Shown here: piece after piece, positions 36,282 through 44,002 of the stretch
Layout: each line of letters starts with the position of its first letter
Position numbering within the stretch: the stretch's first letter is position 1
Assembly: GCF_022095675.1 (NCBI RefSeq)
Contig: NZ_JAHYSG010000016.1
Location: forward strand, 62,001 to 126,000
DNA length: 64,000 nt
Origin: Dactylosporangium sp. AC04546
GTDB taxonomy: Bacteria > Actinomycetota > Actinomycetes > Mycobacteriales > Micromonosporaceae
Direction: 5' to 3'
The notes under the pieces: model-generated
The model's database searches: none
What the model was told of the DNA's origin: nothing
What the model saw: only the letters and a program-made list of their open reading frames with translations
Translations under genes and position numbers: made by a program

Positions 36282-37040
36282 ATGTCCCGCGTGACTCCCG
36301 AGCAGGCGGCCGCGGCGGCGAAGCAGGCTGTGCTGGTCCTGGGCGGCGCCTTCAGCGACGACCCCAAGACCATGCGCAGGGCTCGCCAGATCGGGCTGAC
36401 CGGCTGGGCCTTCTACGTGGCCGGGCGCGGCGGCGCCCTCGGGGACGTGCGGGCCGACACCGTCGCGGCGGCGCTCGGGTTCATCGCGCCCGAGGCCGTG
36501 CAGGACGGGTGGGACGCGGCGCGGAAGGTCGCGCCGCCCGAGCGGATCGCCGCCGACAACCTCGACGAGTGCTGCCGCTGGGGGCGCGAGCGCCTCGAAA
36601 GTTTCTACGCCCTCACCCGCCTCGTCGAGCTCGCCGAGCGGGTCGTGGTCAGCGCCGAGACGGCCGGGATGCCGCTCTTCGCGGCCTGGCGGGCCATGCC
36701 GCTGCCCGACGACTCGCCGGGCGCGCGGGCGGCCGTGCTGGCCCACCTGCTGCGCGAGCACCGCGGGGCCGCGCACCTGCTGGCCATCCGGGCCAGCGGC
36801 CTCAGCCCCCTGGAGGCGATCATCTCCGGGCCCGACGGCGAGGCCGGCGCCACCGCGTTCGGCTGGCAGCCGCCCTACCCGGCGTTCGAGCCGCTGGTCC
36901 GCCGTCGCAGCTGGGCCGAGGCGCTCACCGACCGGATCGCCGGCGAGGCGTTCAAGGCACTGGCTCCGGCCGAACGGGCCGAGCTCGTCAACCTGCTCGA
37001 CGCCGCCGTCGTCGCGGTGAAGGAGGCCGTCCCTCAGTGA
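36282..37040 (+). CDS. SCO6745-like (SalK-related) protein
   Basis: This 252-aa all-helical protein resembles the SCO6745/SalK-type family: LTGWAFYVAGRGGALGDV, GFIAPEAVQDGWDAA, then AGMPLFAAWRAMPLPDDSPGARAAVLAHLLREHRGAAHLLAIRASGLSPLEA. Its biochemical role is unknown. Some relatives lie in lantibiotic or secondary-metabolite clusters. The start is ATG 36282 or GTG 36291, the latter 7 nt after CAGAAT. It overlaps the acetyltransferase gene by 4 nt. Confidence 0.65.
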   Translation: MSRVTPEQAAAAAKQAVLVLGGAFSDDPKTMRRARQIGLTGWAFYVAGRGGALGDVRADTVAAALGFIAPEAVQDGWDAARKVAPPERIAADNLDECCRWGRERLESFYALTRLVELAERVVVSAETAGMPLFAAWRAMPLPDDSPGARAAVLAHLLREHRGAAHLLAIRASGLSPLEAIISGPDGEAGATAFGWQPPYPAFEPLVRRRSWAEALTDRIAGEAFKALAPAERAELVNLLDAAVVAVKEAVPQ

Positions 37041-37981
37041 AGATCCGTGGATGCACCCTGCGCGATGTGCCGGCCATCCTCACCGTCACTCGCGCGAGCG
37101 ACATCGCCTCGCTCGGCGAGCCCGACTGGTCCGAGGCCGAGGTCGTCGAGACGCTCACCGCCCCCAACCACGACCCGGCCGTCGACTCCTGGCTGGCGTT
37201 CGACGCCGACGGCGAGCCGCTCGCCTGGGCGTACGTCGACAACCCCCAGCGCGGCGTCCGCGACAACGTCGAGGTGTACGCGGTGCCCGAGCGGGGGGCC
37301 GTGGGATACGTGCCGCTGCTCGACCTGGCCATCGCCCGGGTCGCCGAGCGGGCCCGCGAGAACGGGTACCCCGAGGTCGTCCTGCGGGCGGGTGCGCTCG
37401 CCGCCGAATCCGCATATCTGGCGGTACTGGCGGAAAAAGGCTTCAAGTTCGTCAAACGGCACGCTCGGATGAACCGAGCCCTCACCGGCGAGGAGCGCGC
37501 CCCCGAGGGCCACCCCATCCGCCCGGTCAAGAGCGAAGAACTCGGACGCTTCCACGAGGTGCTCGAGGCGGCGTTCGCCGACACGCCCGACTACCAGCCG
37601 ACACCGTACGACACGTGGCGGGAGGCGATCGACCGCCTGCCCTCGGTCAGCTTCGACGAGTGGTTCGTCTACACCGACGGGGACGAGATCGTCGGCGTCC
37701 TGCAGTCCGCCGACCAGGCCGTCGAGCACAACGAGGGCTGGGTCAAGAACCTCGCGGTCCTCCGGAGCCACCGCAAGCGCGGCGTCGGCGGAGCGCTGCT
37801 GCGCACGGCCTTCGCGGCGTACGCGGCGAAGGGGCGCGCGTCGGCCGGGCTGGGCGTGGACCTGACCAACCCGACCGGGGCGTACCAGCTCTACGAGGGC
37901 GTCGGGATGACGGTGACGTTCGCGGCCGACATGTGGGAGCGGGCCGTCACGGCATCGCCGTCTTCGTCGGCCGCGACCTGA
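37037..37981 (+). CDS. Double GNAT-domain acetyltransferase
   Basis: This 314-aa protein has two GNAT repeats, an arrangement like mycothiol synthase MshD. The N-terminal repeat (1-150) is degenerate. The C-terminal repeat (about 155-305) keeps the acetyl-CoA site VLRSHRKRGVGGALLRTAF (motif R/QxxGxG/A) and LGVDLTNPTGAYQLYEGVGM. It starts inside the previous stop (GTGA). The acceptor substrate is unknown. The last 35 bp are antisense to the next gene. Confidence 0.82.
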   Translation: MKIRGCTLRDVPAILTVTRASDIASLGEPDWSEAEVVETLTAPNHDPAVDSWLAFDADGEPLAWAYVDNPQRGVRDNVEVYAVPERGAVGYVPLLDLAIARVAERARENGYPEVVLRAGALAAESAYLAVLAEKGFKFVKRHARMNRALTGEERAPEGHPIRPVKSEELGRFHEVLEAAFADTPDYQPTPYDTWREAIDRLPSVSFDEWFVYTDGDEIVGVLQSADQAVEHNEGWVKNLAVLRSHRKRGVGGALLRTAFAAYAAKGRASAGLGVDLTNPTGAYQLYEGVGMTVTFAADMWERAVTASPSSSAAT

Positions 37982-38402
37982 GCTCCTGGAGGTAGTCCTC
38001 GGGCGCGCCGGCCTTCGCCGCCGCGTTGGCGATCTCGGCCAGGTACCACGCCGTGGGCAGGCCGCCCTCGTAGCCGTTGAAGACGTAGACCCACGCGGTC
38101 GCCTCGCCGTCGAGGGTGGCGACCCGCAGGTGCAGCTTCTGGTAGGTGCCGGCGAGCGCGCCCTCGACCTCGTCGAGCTGCTTCTCGTCGTTGGGGTGCA
38201 CGTCGTAGAGCGCGACGAAGACCCGGTCGCCCGGCGACTCGACGATCGTGGTGACCGAGCCCTCCCAGCCGAGGATGTCCTCCCCGGCGAAGGTGAGGCG
38301 CCAGCCCTCGAGCCAGCCGGTGCCGATCATCGGCGAATACGGACAGTAGGCCCGCATGCGGGCCGGGTCTAAGTTCGAGCCATACGCGGCGTAATGACGC
38401 AC
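37947..38402 (-). CDS. Gamma-glutamylcyclotransferase-like protein
   Basis: This 151-aa protein of the GGCT/AIG2 fold opens with MRHYAAYGSNLDPARM, the YGSN loop that binds the glutamyl group. A family Glu is likely in VEGALAGTYQKL. The start is GTG 38402, 7 nt after TATCGT on the minus strand and probably leaderless. A longer frame to 38576 lacks codon bias. The substrate (a gamma-glutamyl amine or peptide) is unknown. Confidence 0.8.
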   Translation of the reverse strand: MRHYAAYGSNLDPARMRAYCPYSPMIGTGWLEGWRLTFAGEDILGWEGSVTTIVESPGDRVFVALYDVHPNDEKQLDEVEGALAGTYQKLHLRVATLDGEATAWVYVFNGYEGGLPTAWYLAEIANAAAKAGAPEDYLQELRSRPTKTAMP

Positions 38403-38556
38403 GGCGATGACGATAGACCCGACCGGGTGCGCGAGAGAATACTGCAGAGCGTGTCGGATTCGGATCCACTCGTCGGCGCGAGGTGCACCGTTCGGCTGGT
38501 GCGCTGGGGGCGGGTGGGAGAATAGGACCGAATCGTCGACGAGGGGTGGGGCAGTC

Positions 38557-39960
38557 GTGGGCCGGATCGTGATCATCGGAGGGGGCCCGGCGGGCTACGA
38601 GGCGGCACTGGTCGCCGCGCAGCTCGACGCGGAGGTCACCGTGATCGAGGCCGAAGGCGCAGGTGGCGCGTGCGTGCTGCACGACTGCGTGCCGTCCAAG
38701 ACGTTCATCGCGAGCTCCGATGTCGTCACCGCGCACCTCGACACCGAGCAGTTCGGGGTGATCGGCCCGGAGGGGCCCGACGTGCGGGTCGACGCGGCCG
38801 CGGTGCACCAGCGGGTCAAACGGCTCGCGTCCGCCCAATCCGGCGACATCCACGCCAAACTGGTCAAGGCCGGTGTGGACTTCGTCACGGGCACGGCGCG
38901 CCTCGGTGAGGACACGCTGGGTCACACCCATGCGGTCGAGGTGACCCCTGTGGGCGGTGACGCTCCGTATGTCATCAACGCGTCGACCGTCTTGATCGCC
39001 ACCGGCGCCACCCCCAGGGTCCTGCCGACCGCGGTCCCCGACGGCGAGCGGATCCTGACCTGGCGCCAGGTGTATGACCTGCCGAAGCTCCCCGAGCACC
39101 TCATCGTGGTCGGCTCGGGTGTCACCGGCGCCGAGTTCGCCTCGGCCTACCTCGCCATGGGCATCGAGGTCACCCTGGTCTCCAGCCGCGACCGGGTCAT
39201 GCCGCACGAGGACCCCGACGCCGCCATGGCGATCGAGCGCGTCTTCCGCACCCGCGGCATGACGATCCTCAACAACTCGCGCGCCGCGGCCGCCCGGCGA
39301 ACGCCCGACGGCGTCGTGGTCGAGCTGGCCGACGGCCGCAGCGTCGTGGGCTCCCACGTGCTGATGGCGGTGGGTTCGGTACCGCAGACGCAGTCCCTCG
39401 GCCTGGCCGAGTACGGCGTCGAGGTCGCCCCCGGCGGCTACGTGACCGTCGACCGCGTCTCCCGCACCAACGTCCCCGGCGTCTACGCCGCCGGCGACTG
39501 CACCGGCCTGCTCCCGCTGGCCAGCGTCGCCGCCATGCAGGGCCGCATCGCCATGTGGCACGCGCTCGGCGAGGCGGTCGCCCCGCTGAAGCTGCGCACG
39601 GTCGCCGCCAACGTGTTCACCGACCCCGAGCTGGCGAGCGTCGGCATCACCCAGTCCGACATCGACAGCGGCAAGGTCCCGGCCCGCTCGGTCATGCTGC
39701 CGCTGGCCGGCAACGCGCGGGCCAAGATGGCCGGCCTCGACGACGGCTTTGTGAAGATCTTCTGCCGCCCGGCGTCGGGGTTGGTTGTCGGCGGCGTCGT
39801 GGTCGCACCGCGGGCGAGCGAGCTGATCATGCCGATCGCGATGGCGGTGGAGAACCACCTGAGCGTCGACCAGCTCGCCCACACGATCACGATCTACCCG
39901 TCGATCTCCGGCTCGATCGCCGAGGCCGCCCGCCAGCTCATGCAGCACGACGAGGAGTAG
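38557..39960 (+). CDS. lpdA: LpdA-type flavoprotein disulfide reductase/quinone reductase
   Basis: This FAD enzyme has 467 aa. The FAD site is VIIGGGPAGYEAALVAAQL, the redox Cys pair is CVLHDC in place of the usual CLNVGC, and the NAD(P)H site is VVGSGVTGAEFA. The second FAD contact is NVPGVYAAGDCTG. The C-terminal His-Glu pair of true dihydrolipoamide dehydrogenases is missing (HTITIYPSISGS), as in Mycobacterium LpdA, which reduces quinones. The GTG start follows GAGGGGTGGGG. Confidence 0.88.
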   Translation: MGRIVIIGGGPAGYEAALVAAQLDAEVTVIEAEGAGGACVLHDCVPSKTFIASSDVVTAHLDTEQFGVIGPEGPDVRVDAAAVHQRVKRLASAQSGDIHAKLVKAGVDFVTGTARLGEDTLGHTHAVEVTPVGGDAPYVINASTVLIATGATPRVLPTAVPDGERILTWRQVYDLPKLPEHLIVVGSGVTGAEFASAYLAMGIEVTLVSSRDRVMPHEDPDAAMAIERVFRTRGMTILNNSRAAAARRTPDGVVVELADGRSVVGSHVLMAVGSVPQTQSLGLAEYGVEVAPGGYVTVDRVSRTNVPGVYAAGDCTGLLPLASVAAMQGRIAMWHALGEAVAPLKLRTVAANVFTDPELASVGITQSDIDSGKVPARSVMLPLAGNARAKMAGLDDGFVKIFCRPASGLVVGGVVVAPRASELIMPIAMAVENHLSVDQLAHTITIYPSISGSIAEAARQLMQHDEE

Positions 39961-39963
39961 GCC

Positions 39964-40476
39964 TCACAGCTCGCGGTAGATGTCCCGGGCGTAGTCGGCG
40001 ACGGCCGCCCGGGTCACCGTGGCCTCGATCGGCAGCACCTCCAGGCAGCGGCGCAGCGCCTCGGTCAGGATCGGCCGGGGCACCCGCATCGAGACGGTGC
40101 AGTGCGGCACCCACTCGCCGGGGTTGTAGAGCGGCAGGCTCGCGATGCCCGCGTCGGCCAGCCGCTGCCACACCAGCGCCTGGTGGCGCATGAGCTCGGG
40201 TGTCGGCGCCAGCCCGAGGAACACGACCCGCCCGACGAAGACGCCGGCGAACTGGAAGTTCAGCCGCAGCGGCGCGGCGACGTCCACGCCGGCCAGCGCC
40301 GCGGCCACCGCGGCGGGGTCCAGGGCGCGCGCCGCGACGAGGGACACGTGCGGGCGGTGCTTGCCGTCGTGCGGCGTGCGCAGCGTCTGCACGCCCAGGT
40401 CCTCCAGCAGGTCCCAGAGCACGCGGATCCGCCGGGTCGACCGCTCGTCGAGGTGCAGCTCGATGGAGGCGACCAC
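39964..40476 (-). CDS. 2H phosphoesterase (2'-5' RNA ligase-like)
   Basis: This 170-aa protein has two HxT/S motifs of the LigT/cyclic-phosphodiesterase fold, HVSL (in KHRPHVSLVAA) and HCTV (in VPHCTVSMRV). It would act on 2',3'-cyclic or 2'-5' phosphates of RNA or nucleotides. The GTG start lies 1 bp after the nei stop, so the two form an operon. Confidence 0.85.
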   Translation of the reverse strand: MVASIELHLDERSTRRIRVLWDLLEDLGVQTLRTPHDGKHRPHVSLVAARALDPAAVAAALAGVDVAAPLRLNFQFAGVFVGRVVFLGLAPTPELMRHQALVWQRLADAGIASLPLYNPGEWVPHCTVSMRVPRPILTEALRRCLEVLPIEATVTRAAVADYARDIYREL

Positions 40477-40477
40477 G

Positions 40478-41290
40478 TCACGGCTCCCGCTGGCAGAGCG
40501 GGCACCAGTACGCGTTGCGCGCGGTGAGCACCGCCGTGCGCACCGGCGTGCCGCAGACCAGGCAGGGCTGCCCGGTGCGGCGGTACACGTACACCTCGCC
40601 GCCGTGCCGGTCGACCCGGGGCGCGCGGCCCATCGCCTCCGGCGTGTGCGCACTGTGGACCGTGTCGATCCGCCCGTCGGCCACGCCGCTGCGCATCAGC
40701 GTGCGCAGGTCTGCCCAGATGGCCTGCCACTGCCCGTACCGCAGCCGCTTCCCGGTCGTCGTGGGCGGCAGCCCGGCCCGGAAGAGTGCCTCCGTCACGT
40801 AGATGAGGCCCGCGCCGGCCACAATGGACTGGTCCATGAGCAGCCCCATGAGCGTGCGCCCCGACCCGCGGATGCGCGCGAACGCGGTGTCCCCGTCGTC
40901 GTCCGCGGCCAGCGGATCCGGGCCGAGCCGAGCGTGCAGCGCGTCGACCTCGCCCGGGTCGAGCAGCTCGCAGGCGGTCGGGCCGCGCAGGTCGAGCCAG
41001 TGGTCGGCGTTGACCATCCGCAGCCGGATCTCGCCGACCTCGGCCGGCGCCGGCCCGTCGCCGTCGGTGAACTTGCCGTAGAGCCCGAGGTGGATGTGCA
41101 GCGTGTCGCCGCCCGAGTAGTGGTGCAGCAGGTGCTTGCCGTGCGCCTCGGTGGCCTCGAGCACCCGCCCGTCGAGCCGCTGCGCACCGGCCGCGAACCG
41201 GCCCTGCGGGCTGCTGACCTCGACCGGGCGCCCGCCGAACAGCTTCCGGTGGCGCTCGGCGAGGCGGTGGATGGTGTGACCTTCGGGCAC
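40478..41290 (-). CDS. nei: Endonuclease VIII-type DNA glycosylase (Nei/Fpg family)
   Basis: This bifunctional glycosylase/AP lyase for oxidised bases has 270 aa. The start at GTG 41290 leaves the required N-terminal Pro2-Glu3 (PEGHTIHRLA). The helix-two-turn-helix region (SIVAGAGLIYVTEALFRAGL) and the C-terminal zinc finger CLVC...CPLCQ are intact. The finger Arg of Fpg/Nei appears as TARNAYWC. A TATAAA box lies 6 nt before the start. It is divergent from the thrS-like leader. Confidence 0.92.
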   Translation of the reverse strand: MPEGHTIHRLAERHRKLFGGRPVEVSSPQGRFAAGAQRLDGRVLEATEAHGKHLLHHYSGGDTLHIHLGLYGKFTDGDGPAPAEVGEIRLRMVNADHWLDLRGPTACELLDPGEVDALHARLGPDPLAADDDGDTAFARIRGSGRTLMGLLMDQSIVAGAGLIYVTEALFRAGLPPTTTGKRLRYGQWQAIWADLRTLMRSGVADGRIDTVHSAHTPEAMGRAPRVDRHGGEVYVYRRTGQPCLVCGTPVRTAVLTARNAYWCPLCQREP

Positions 41291-41328
41291 CGACCGTTTA
41301 TACCCTCCGCCTCCGCACGGCGGCGCGC

Positions 41329-41334
41329 TATTCT
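41329..41334 (+). promoter_or_regulatory. -10 box of the threonine leader
   Basis: TATTCT, 6 nt before the GTG of the leader peptide, fits the TANNNT box of leaderless actinobacterial transcripts. Confidence 0.6.
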
Positions 41335-41340
41335 CGTGGC

Positions 41341-41394
41341 GTGAGTCGCAGCGCACTGTCCACGACGACGCCGGGCCTTCCCCGGCGGCGCTGA
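41341..41394 (+). CDS. Threonine leader peptide (17 aa) of the thrS-like gene
   Basis: This small frame encodes MSRSALSTTTPGLPRRR, with three consecutive ACG Thr codons at 41362-41370. It is probably leaderless. Segment 1 (41369-41375) pairs with segment 2 (41381-41387). CCCCGG in segment 2 (41380-41385) can instead pair with CCGGGG (41417-41422), the 5' arm of the terminator. A ribosome stalled at the Thr codons would cover segment 1 and favour the second pairing, allowing read-through into the synthetase gene. This is the layout of classical amino-acid attenuators. It is too short for routine gene callers. Confidence 0.75.
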   Translation: MSRSALSTTTPGLPRRR

Positions 41395-41411
41395 CGCGAC
41401 GTTTTTCTCGC

Positions 41412-41443
41412 AAGCTCCGGGGCCGCGCTCCCGGAGCTTTTTC
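41412..41443 (+). terminator. Attenuator terminator upstream of the thrS-like gene
   Basis: A perfect 10-bp stem (41412-41421/41430-41439) with an 8-nt loop is followed by TTTCT. It lies between the leader peptide and the synthetase start. Intrinsic terminators this clean are uncommon in the window, and its place inside a leader points to regulation. Confidence 0.85.
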
Positions 41444-41486
41444 TGTGCCCGCGGTCGCGGCTCCTCCCGTCCAGAAGGAGTCAGTC

Positions 41487-42677
41487 GTGCAGGACCACCG
41501 CAAGCTCGGCCGTGAGCTCGAGCTCTTCCACTCCGACCCGCTCGTCGGCGCCGGGCTGCCGCTGTGGCTGCCCGACGGTGCCGCCGCCCGGCGCGCGGTC
41601 GAGGACTACGTGTACGCGCTGGAGAGACGCGCCGGCTACCAGCATGTGTACTCGCCGCCGATGGCCAAGGTGGAGATGTACCACCGCTCCGGCCACCTCC
41701 CGCACTTCGCCGACGACATGTTCCCGCCGATGGCGCTGGGGGAGCACGACCAGTTCGTGCTGCGGCCGAGCCTCTGCCCGCACCACGCGGCGGTGTTCAA
41801 CGCCCGCGGCCGCTCCTACCGCGAGCTTCCGCTGCGCATCGGCGAGATCGGCGGCATGTACCGCGCCGAGCGCTCGGGTGTGCTGGGCGGGCTGTCCCGG
41901 GTGCGGGCGATCACCCTCAACGACGGGCACGTGTTCTGCGCCGAGGAGCAGGTGTTCTCGGAGGTCGTCGCCGCGCTCGCGCTGATGAGGGTGGTGCACG
42001 CGGCCCTGGGCTTCGAGCCCGCGTACTTCCGGCTCTCACTGCGCGGCGACTCGGACAAGTTCGTCGACGACCCGGCGATGTGGTCGAAGGCGACCGAGGT
42101 GCTGCGCGAGGCGCTCGCCGCGGTCGGCCTGCCCTACGTGGAGGCGCCGGGCGAGGCCGCCTTCTACGGCCCGAAGATCGACGTGCAGCTCGTCGACCAC
42201 GCCGGCCGGGAGGGCACCCTGGCGACCGTCCAGGTCGACTACTTCCAGCCGACCCGCTTCGACCTGTCCTATGTGGACGAGCACGGCGAGCGGCGCCGCC
42301 CGGCCATGGTCCACCGCAGCGCCGCGGGCAGCATGGAGCGGCTCTTCGCCCACCTCATCGAGGTGCACGAGGGTGCGTTCCCAGCCTGGTTCGCTCCCGT
42401 GCAGCTGGCGATCCTCCCGGTCGGCGAGGCGTCGGCGCGGGCGTTCGCGGCCCGGTGCCGCTCCCTCGATCTGCGGATTCAGGAGTTGTACAGCGGGAGC
42501 CTCGGCGCCCGCATCCGAGCCGCACGAAAGGTCCCGTTCGTGGCCGTGATCGGTGCGCAGGAGCTCGCCGACGGCACCGTCTCGCTGCGCTCACGGGGCT
42601 CGGAGGAGGTGCGGGTGCTCCCGGTCGAGGAGGCCCTGTCGTTCCTGGCGGCGCGGTGCCGAGCGCCGCTGGACTAA
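41487..42677 (+). CDS. Threonyl-tRNA synthetase lacking N-terminal TGS and editing domains
   Basis: This 396-aa class II synthetase carries only the catalytic and anticodon-binding domains of ThrRS; full-length enzymes are about 650 aa. The zinc Cys motif is LRPSLCPHH, motif 2 is EIGGMYRAERSGVLGGLSRVRAITLNDGHVFC, and motif 3 is HRSAAGSMERLF. The anticodon domain begins at WFAPVQLAILPV. GTG 41487 has AAGGAG 7 nt upstream. Such short second copies exist in other actinomycetes. Whether it charges tRNA-Thr in starvation or resists a ThrRS inhibitor is unknown. Confidence 0.88.
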   Translation: MQDHRKLGRELELFHSDPLVGAGLPLWLPDGAAARRAVEDYVYALERRAGYQHVYSPPMAKVEMYHRSGHLPHFADDMFPPMALGEHDQFVLRPSLCPHHAAVFNARGRSYRELPLRIGEIGGMYRAERSGVLGGLSRVRAITLNDGHVFCAEEQVFSEVVAALALMRVVHAALGFEPAYFRLSLRGDSDKFVDDPAMWSKATEVLREALAAVGLPYVEAPGEAAFYGPKIDVQLVDHAGREGTLATVQVDYFQPTRFDLSYVDEHGERRRPAMVHRSAAGSMERLFAHLIEVHEGAFPAWFAPVQLAILPVGEASARAFAARCRSLDLRIQELYSGSLGARIRAARKVPFVAVIGAQELADGTVSLRSRGSEEVRVLPVEEALSFLAARCRAPLD

Positions 42678-42701
42678 ATACCCGGGGCCACTCGGGTCGT
42701 C

Positions 42702-43469
42702 ATGGGGGATGTGAGCGTACTTCGGATGGGCGGCGTGGCAGCCGCGGTGCTGTTGCTGGCCGCGTGCTCCACGCCGCCGTCCTACTCCTCCTCTCCTGCG
42801 TCCCCGGCTCCCGCGACGACATCGCCGTCCGCATCCCCGAGTCCCGCGCCTTCGCTGTCTCCGTCCGCTGTTCCCACCTATCCCGCCGTCGGTGGCGGCC
42901 GGTTCGTGTTCGCCGCCACCCCCGGCCCGGTCGCGGGCGCGGCCGGGCGGCTGCTGACCTACCGCGTCGGGGTAGAGACCGATATTTCCGGTATTTCGGT
43001 AGACGACTTCGCCGCCGAAGCGGCGACGACCTTCGCCGACCCGCGCGGGTGGACCACGACCGGGCAGTGGCGGCTGCGCCGGGCCGGCGCCGGCGAGCGG
43101 TACGACTTCACGCTGTTCCTCGCCACGCCCGCGACCCGTGACCAGCTGTGCGACAGCTCATACGACCGGTACACCTCCTGCCGCAACGCCGACAGCGTCG
43201 TCATCAACGTCGCCCGCTGGGTCCGCGGTGTGCCCGACTACGGCGGCGACCTCGCGTCATACCGGCAGTACGTCATCAACCACGAGACCGGCCACCGACT
43301 CGGCCGCGGTCACGAGCTGTGCCCGGGCCCGGGCCGCCCGGCACCGGTCATGCAGCAGCAGACGCTCGGCATGCACGGCTGCGTGCCCAACCCGTGGCCG
43401 ATCGTCGACGGCCGCCCCTATGCCGGCCGCTCCGGGCAGTACGACGACCCGACTCCGAAAGACCCATAA
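42702..43469 (+). CDS. DUF3152 zincin-like lipoprotein
   Basis: This 255-aa protein has a lipobox LLLAACS (Cys at about 22) and a Ser/Pro linker to residue 60. Its DUF3152 domain holds the metalloprotease signature HETGHRLGRGHELC and conserved Cys (DQLCDSSYDRYTSC, MHGCVPNPWP). A secreted, membrane-anchored metalloprotease activity is inferred. The start is ATG 42702, with GTG 42711 as an alternative. Confidence 0.85.
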   Translation: MGDVSVLRMGGVAAAVLLLAACSTPPSYSSSPASPAPATTSPSASPSPAPSLSPSAVPTYPAVGGGRFVFAATPGPVAGAAGRLLTYRVGVETDISGISVDDFAAEAATTFADPRGWTTTGQWRLRRAGAGERYDFTLFLATPATRDQLCDSSYDRYTSCRNADSVVINVARWVRGVPDYGGDLASYRQYVINHETGHRLGRGHELCPGPGRPAPVMQQQTLGMHGCVPNPWPIVDGRPYAGRSGQYDDPTPKDP

Positions 43470-43501
43470 ACGCTCGGCGGCCCCGCGCCCGTCTAGGGAG
43501 T

Positions 43502-44002
43502 GTGCACGTCGACTTCGCGGAGTTCGTGCTGGCGCGAACGCCGGCCCTGCTGCGCTTCGCCTACCTGCTGACGGGTGACCGGCACCTCGCCGAGGACCTC
43601 ACCCAGGAGGCGCTGGTGCGCGCCCACCGGCGGTGGTCGGCGATCACCGCCGACGTGGGCCCCGAGCCGTACGTGCGGCAGGCGGTCCTGCGCCAGTTCC
43701 TGTCCTGGCGGCGGCGCCGCTCGTTCTTCGAGCGCCCCGCCGCCGAGCTGCCCGAGCGGCCGCTCCCCGACGACTTCGCCGACCGGGTCGCGGTGAGCGA
43801 CGAGATGTGGTCACTGCTGCGCCGGCTGCCGAGGTCGCAGCGGGCGGTGGTGGTGCTGCGGTACTACGAGGATCTCCCCGACGCGGAGATCGCCCGGCTG
43901 CTGGGCTGCTCCCCGGCGACGGTGCGGGTCCACGCGTTCCATGCGTTGCGACGACTCCGGGCGGCGCTCACGCCGGCCCGGCTGCCGGGAGGGCAGAGAT
44001 GA
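43502..44002 (+). CDS. SigE-family ECF RNA polymerase sigma factor
   Basis: This 166-aa sigma factor has region 2 (FAEFVLARTPALLRFAYLLTGDRHLAEDLTQEALVRAHRRW) and region 4 (LLRRLPRSQRAVVVLRYYEDLPDAEIARLLGCSPATVRVHAFHALRRLR). It belongs to the short SigE-type group common in Streptomyces and relatives. The GTG is 32 bp after the previous gene. The stop overlaps the next start (ATGA), which encodes its likely partner. Confidence 0.92.
   Translation: MHVDFAEFVLARTPALLRFAYLLTGDRHLAEDLTQEALVRAHRRWSAITADVGPEPYVRQAVLRQFLSWRRRRSFFERPAAELPERPLPDDFADRVAVSDEMWSLLRRLPRSQRAVVVLRYYEDLPDAEIARLLGCSPATVRVHAFHALRRLRAALTPARLPGGQR

Noticed and set aside
41341..41486. T-box riboswitch in the thrS-like leader
   Set aside because: No stem I or T-box consensus was seen and the leader is too short. 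A leader peptide with Thr codons plus alternative hairpins explains it better.
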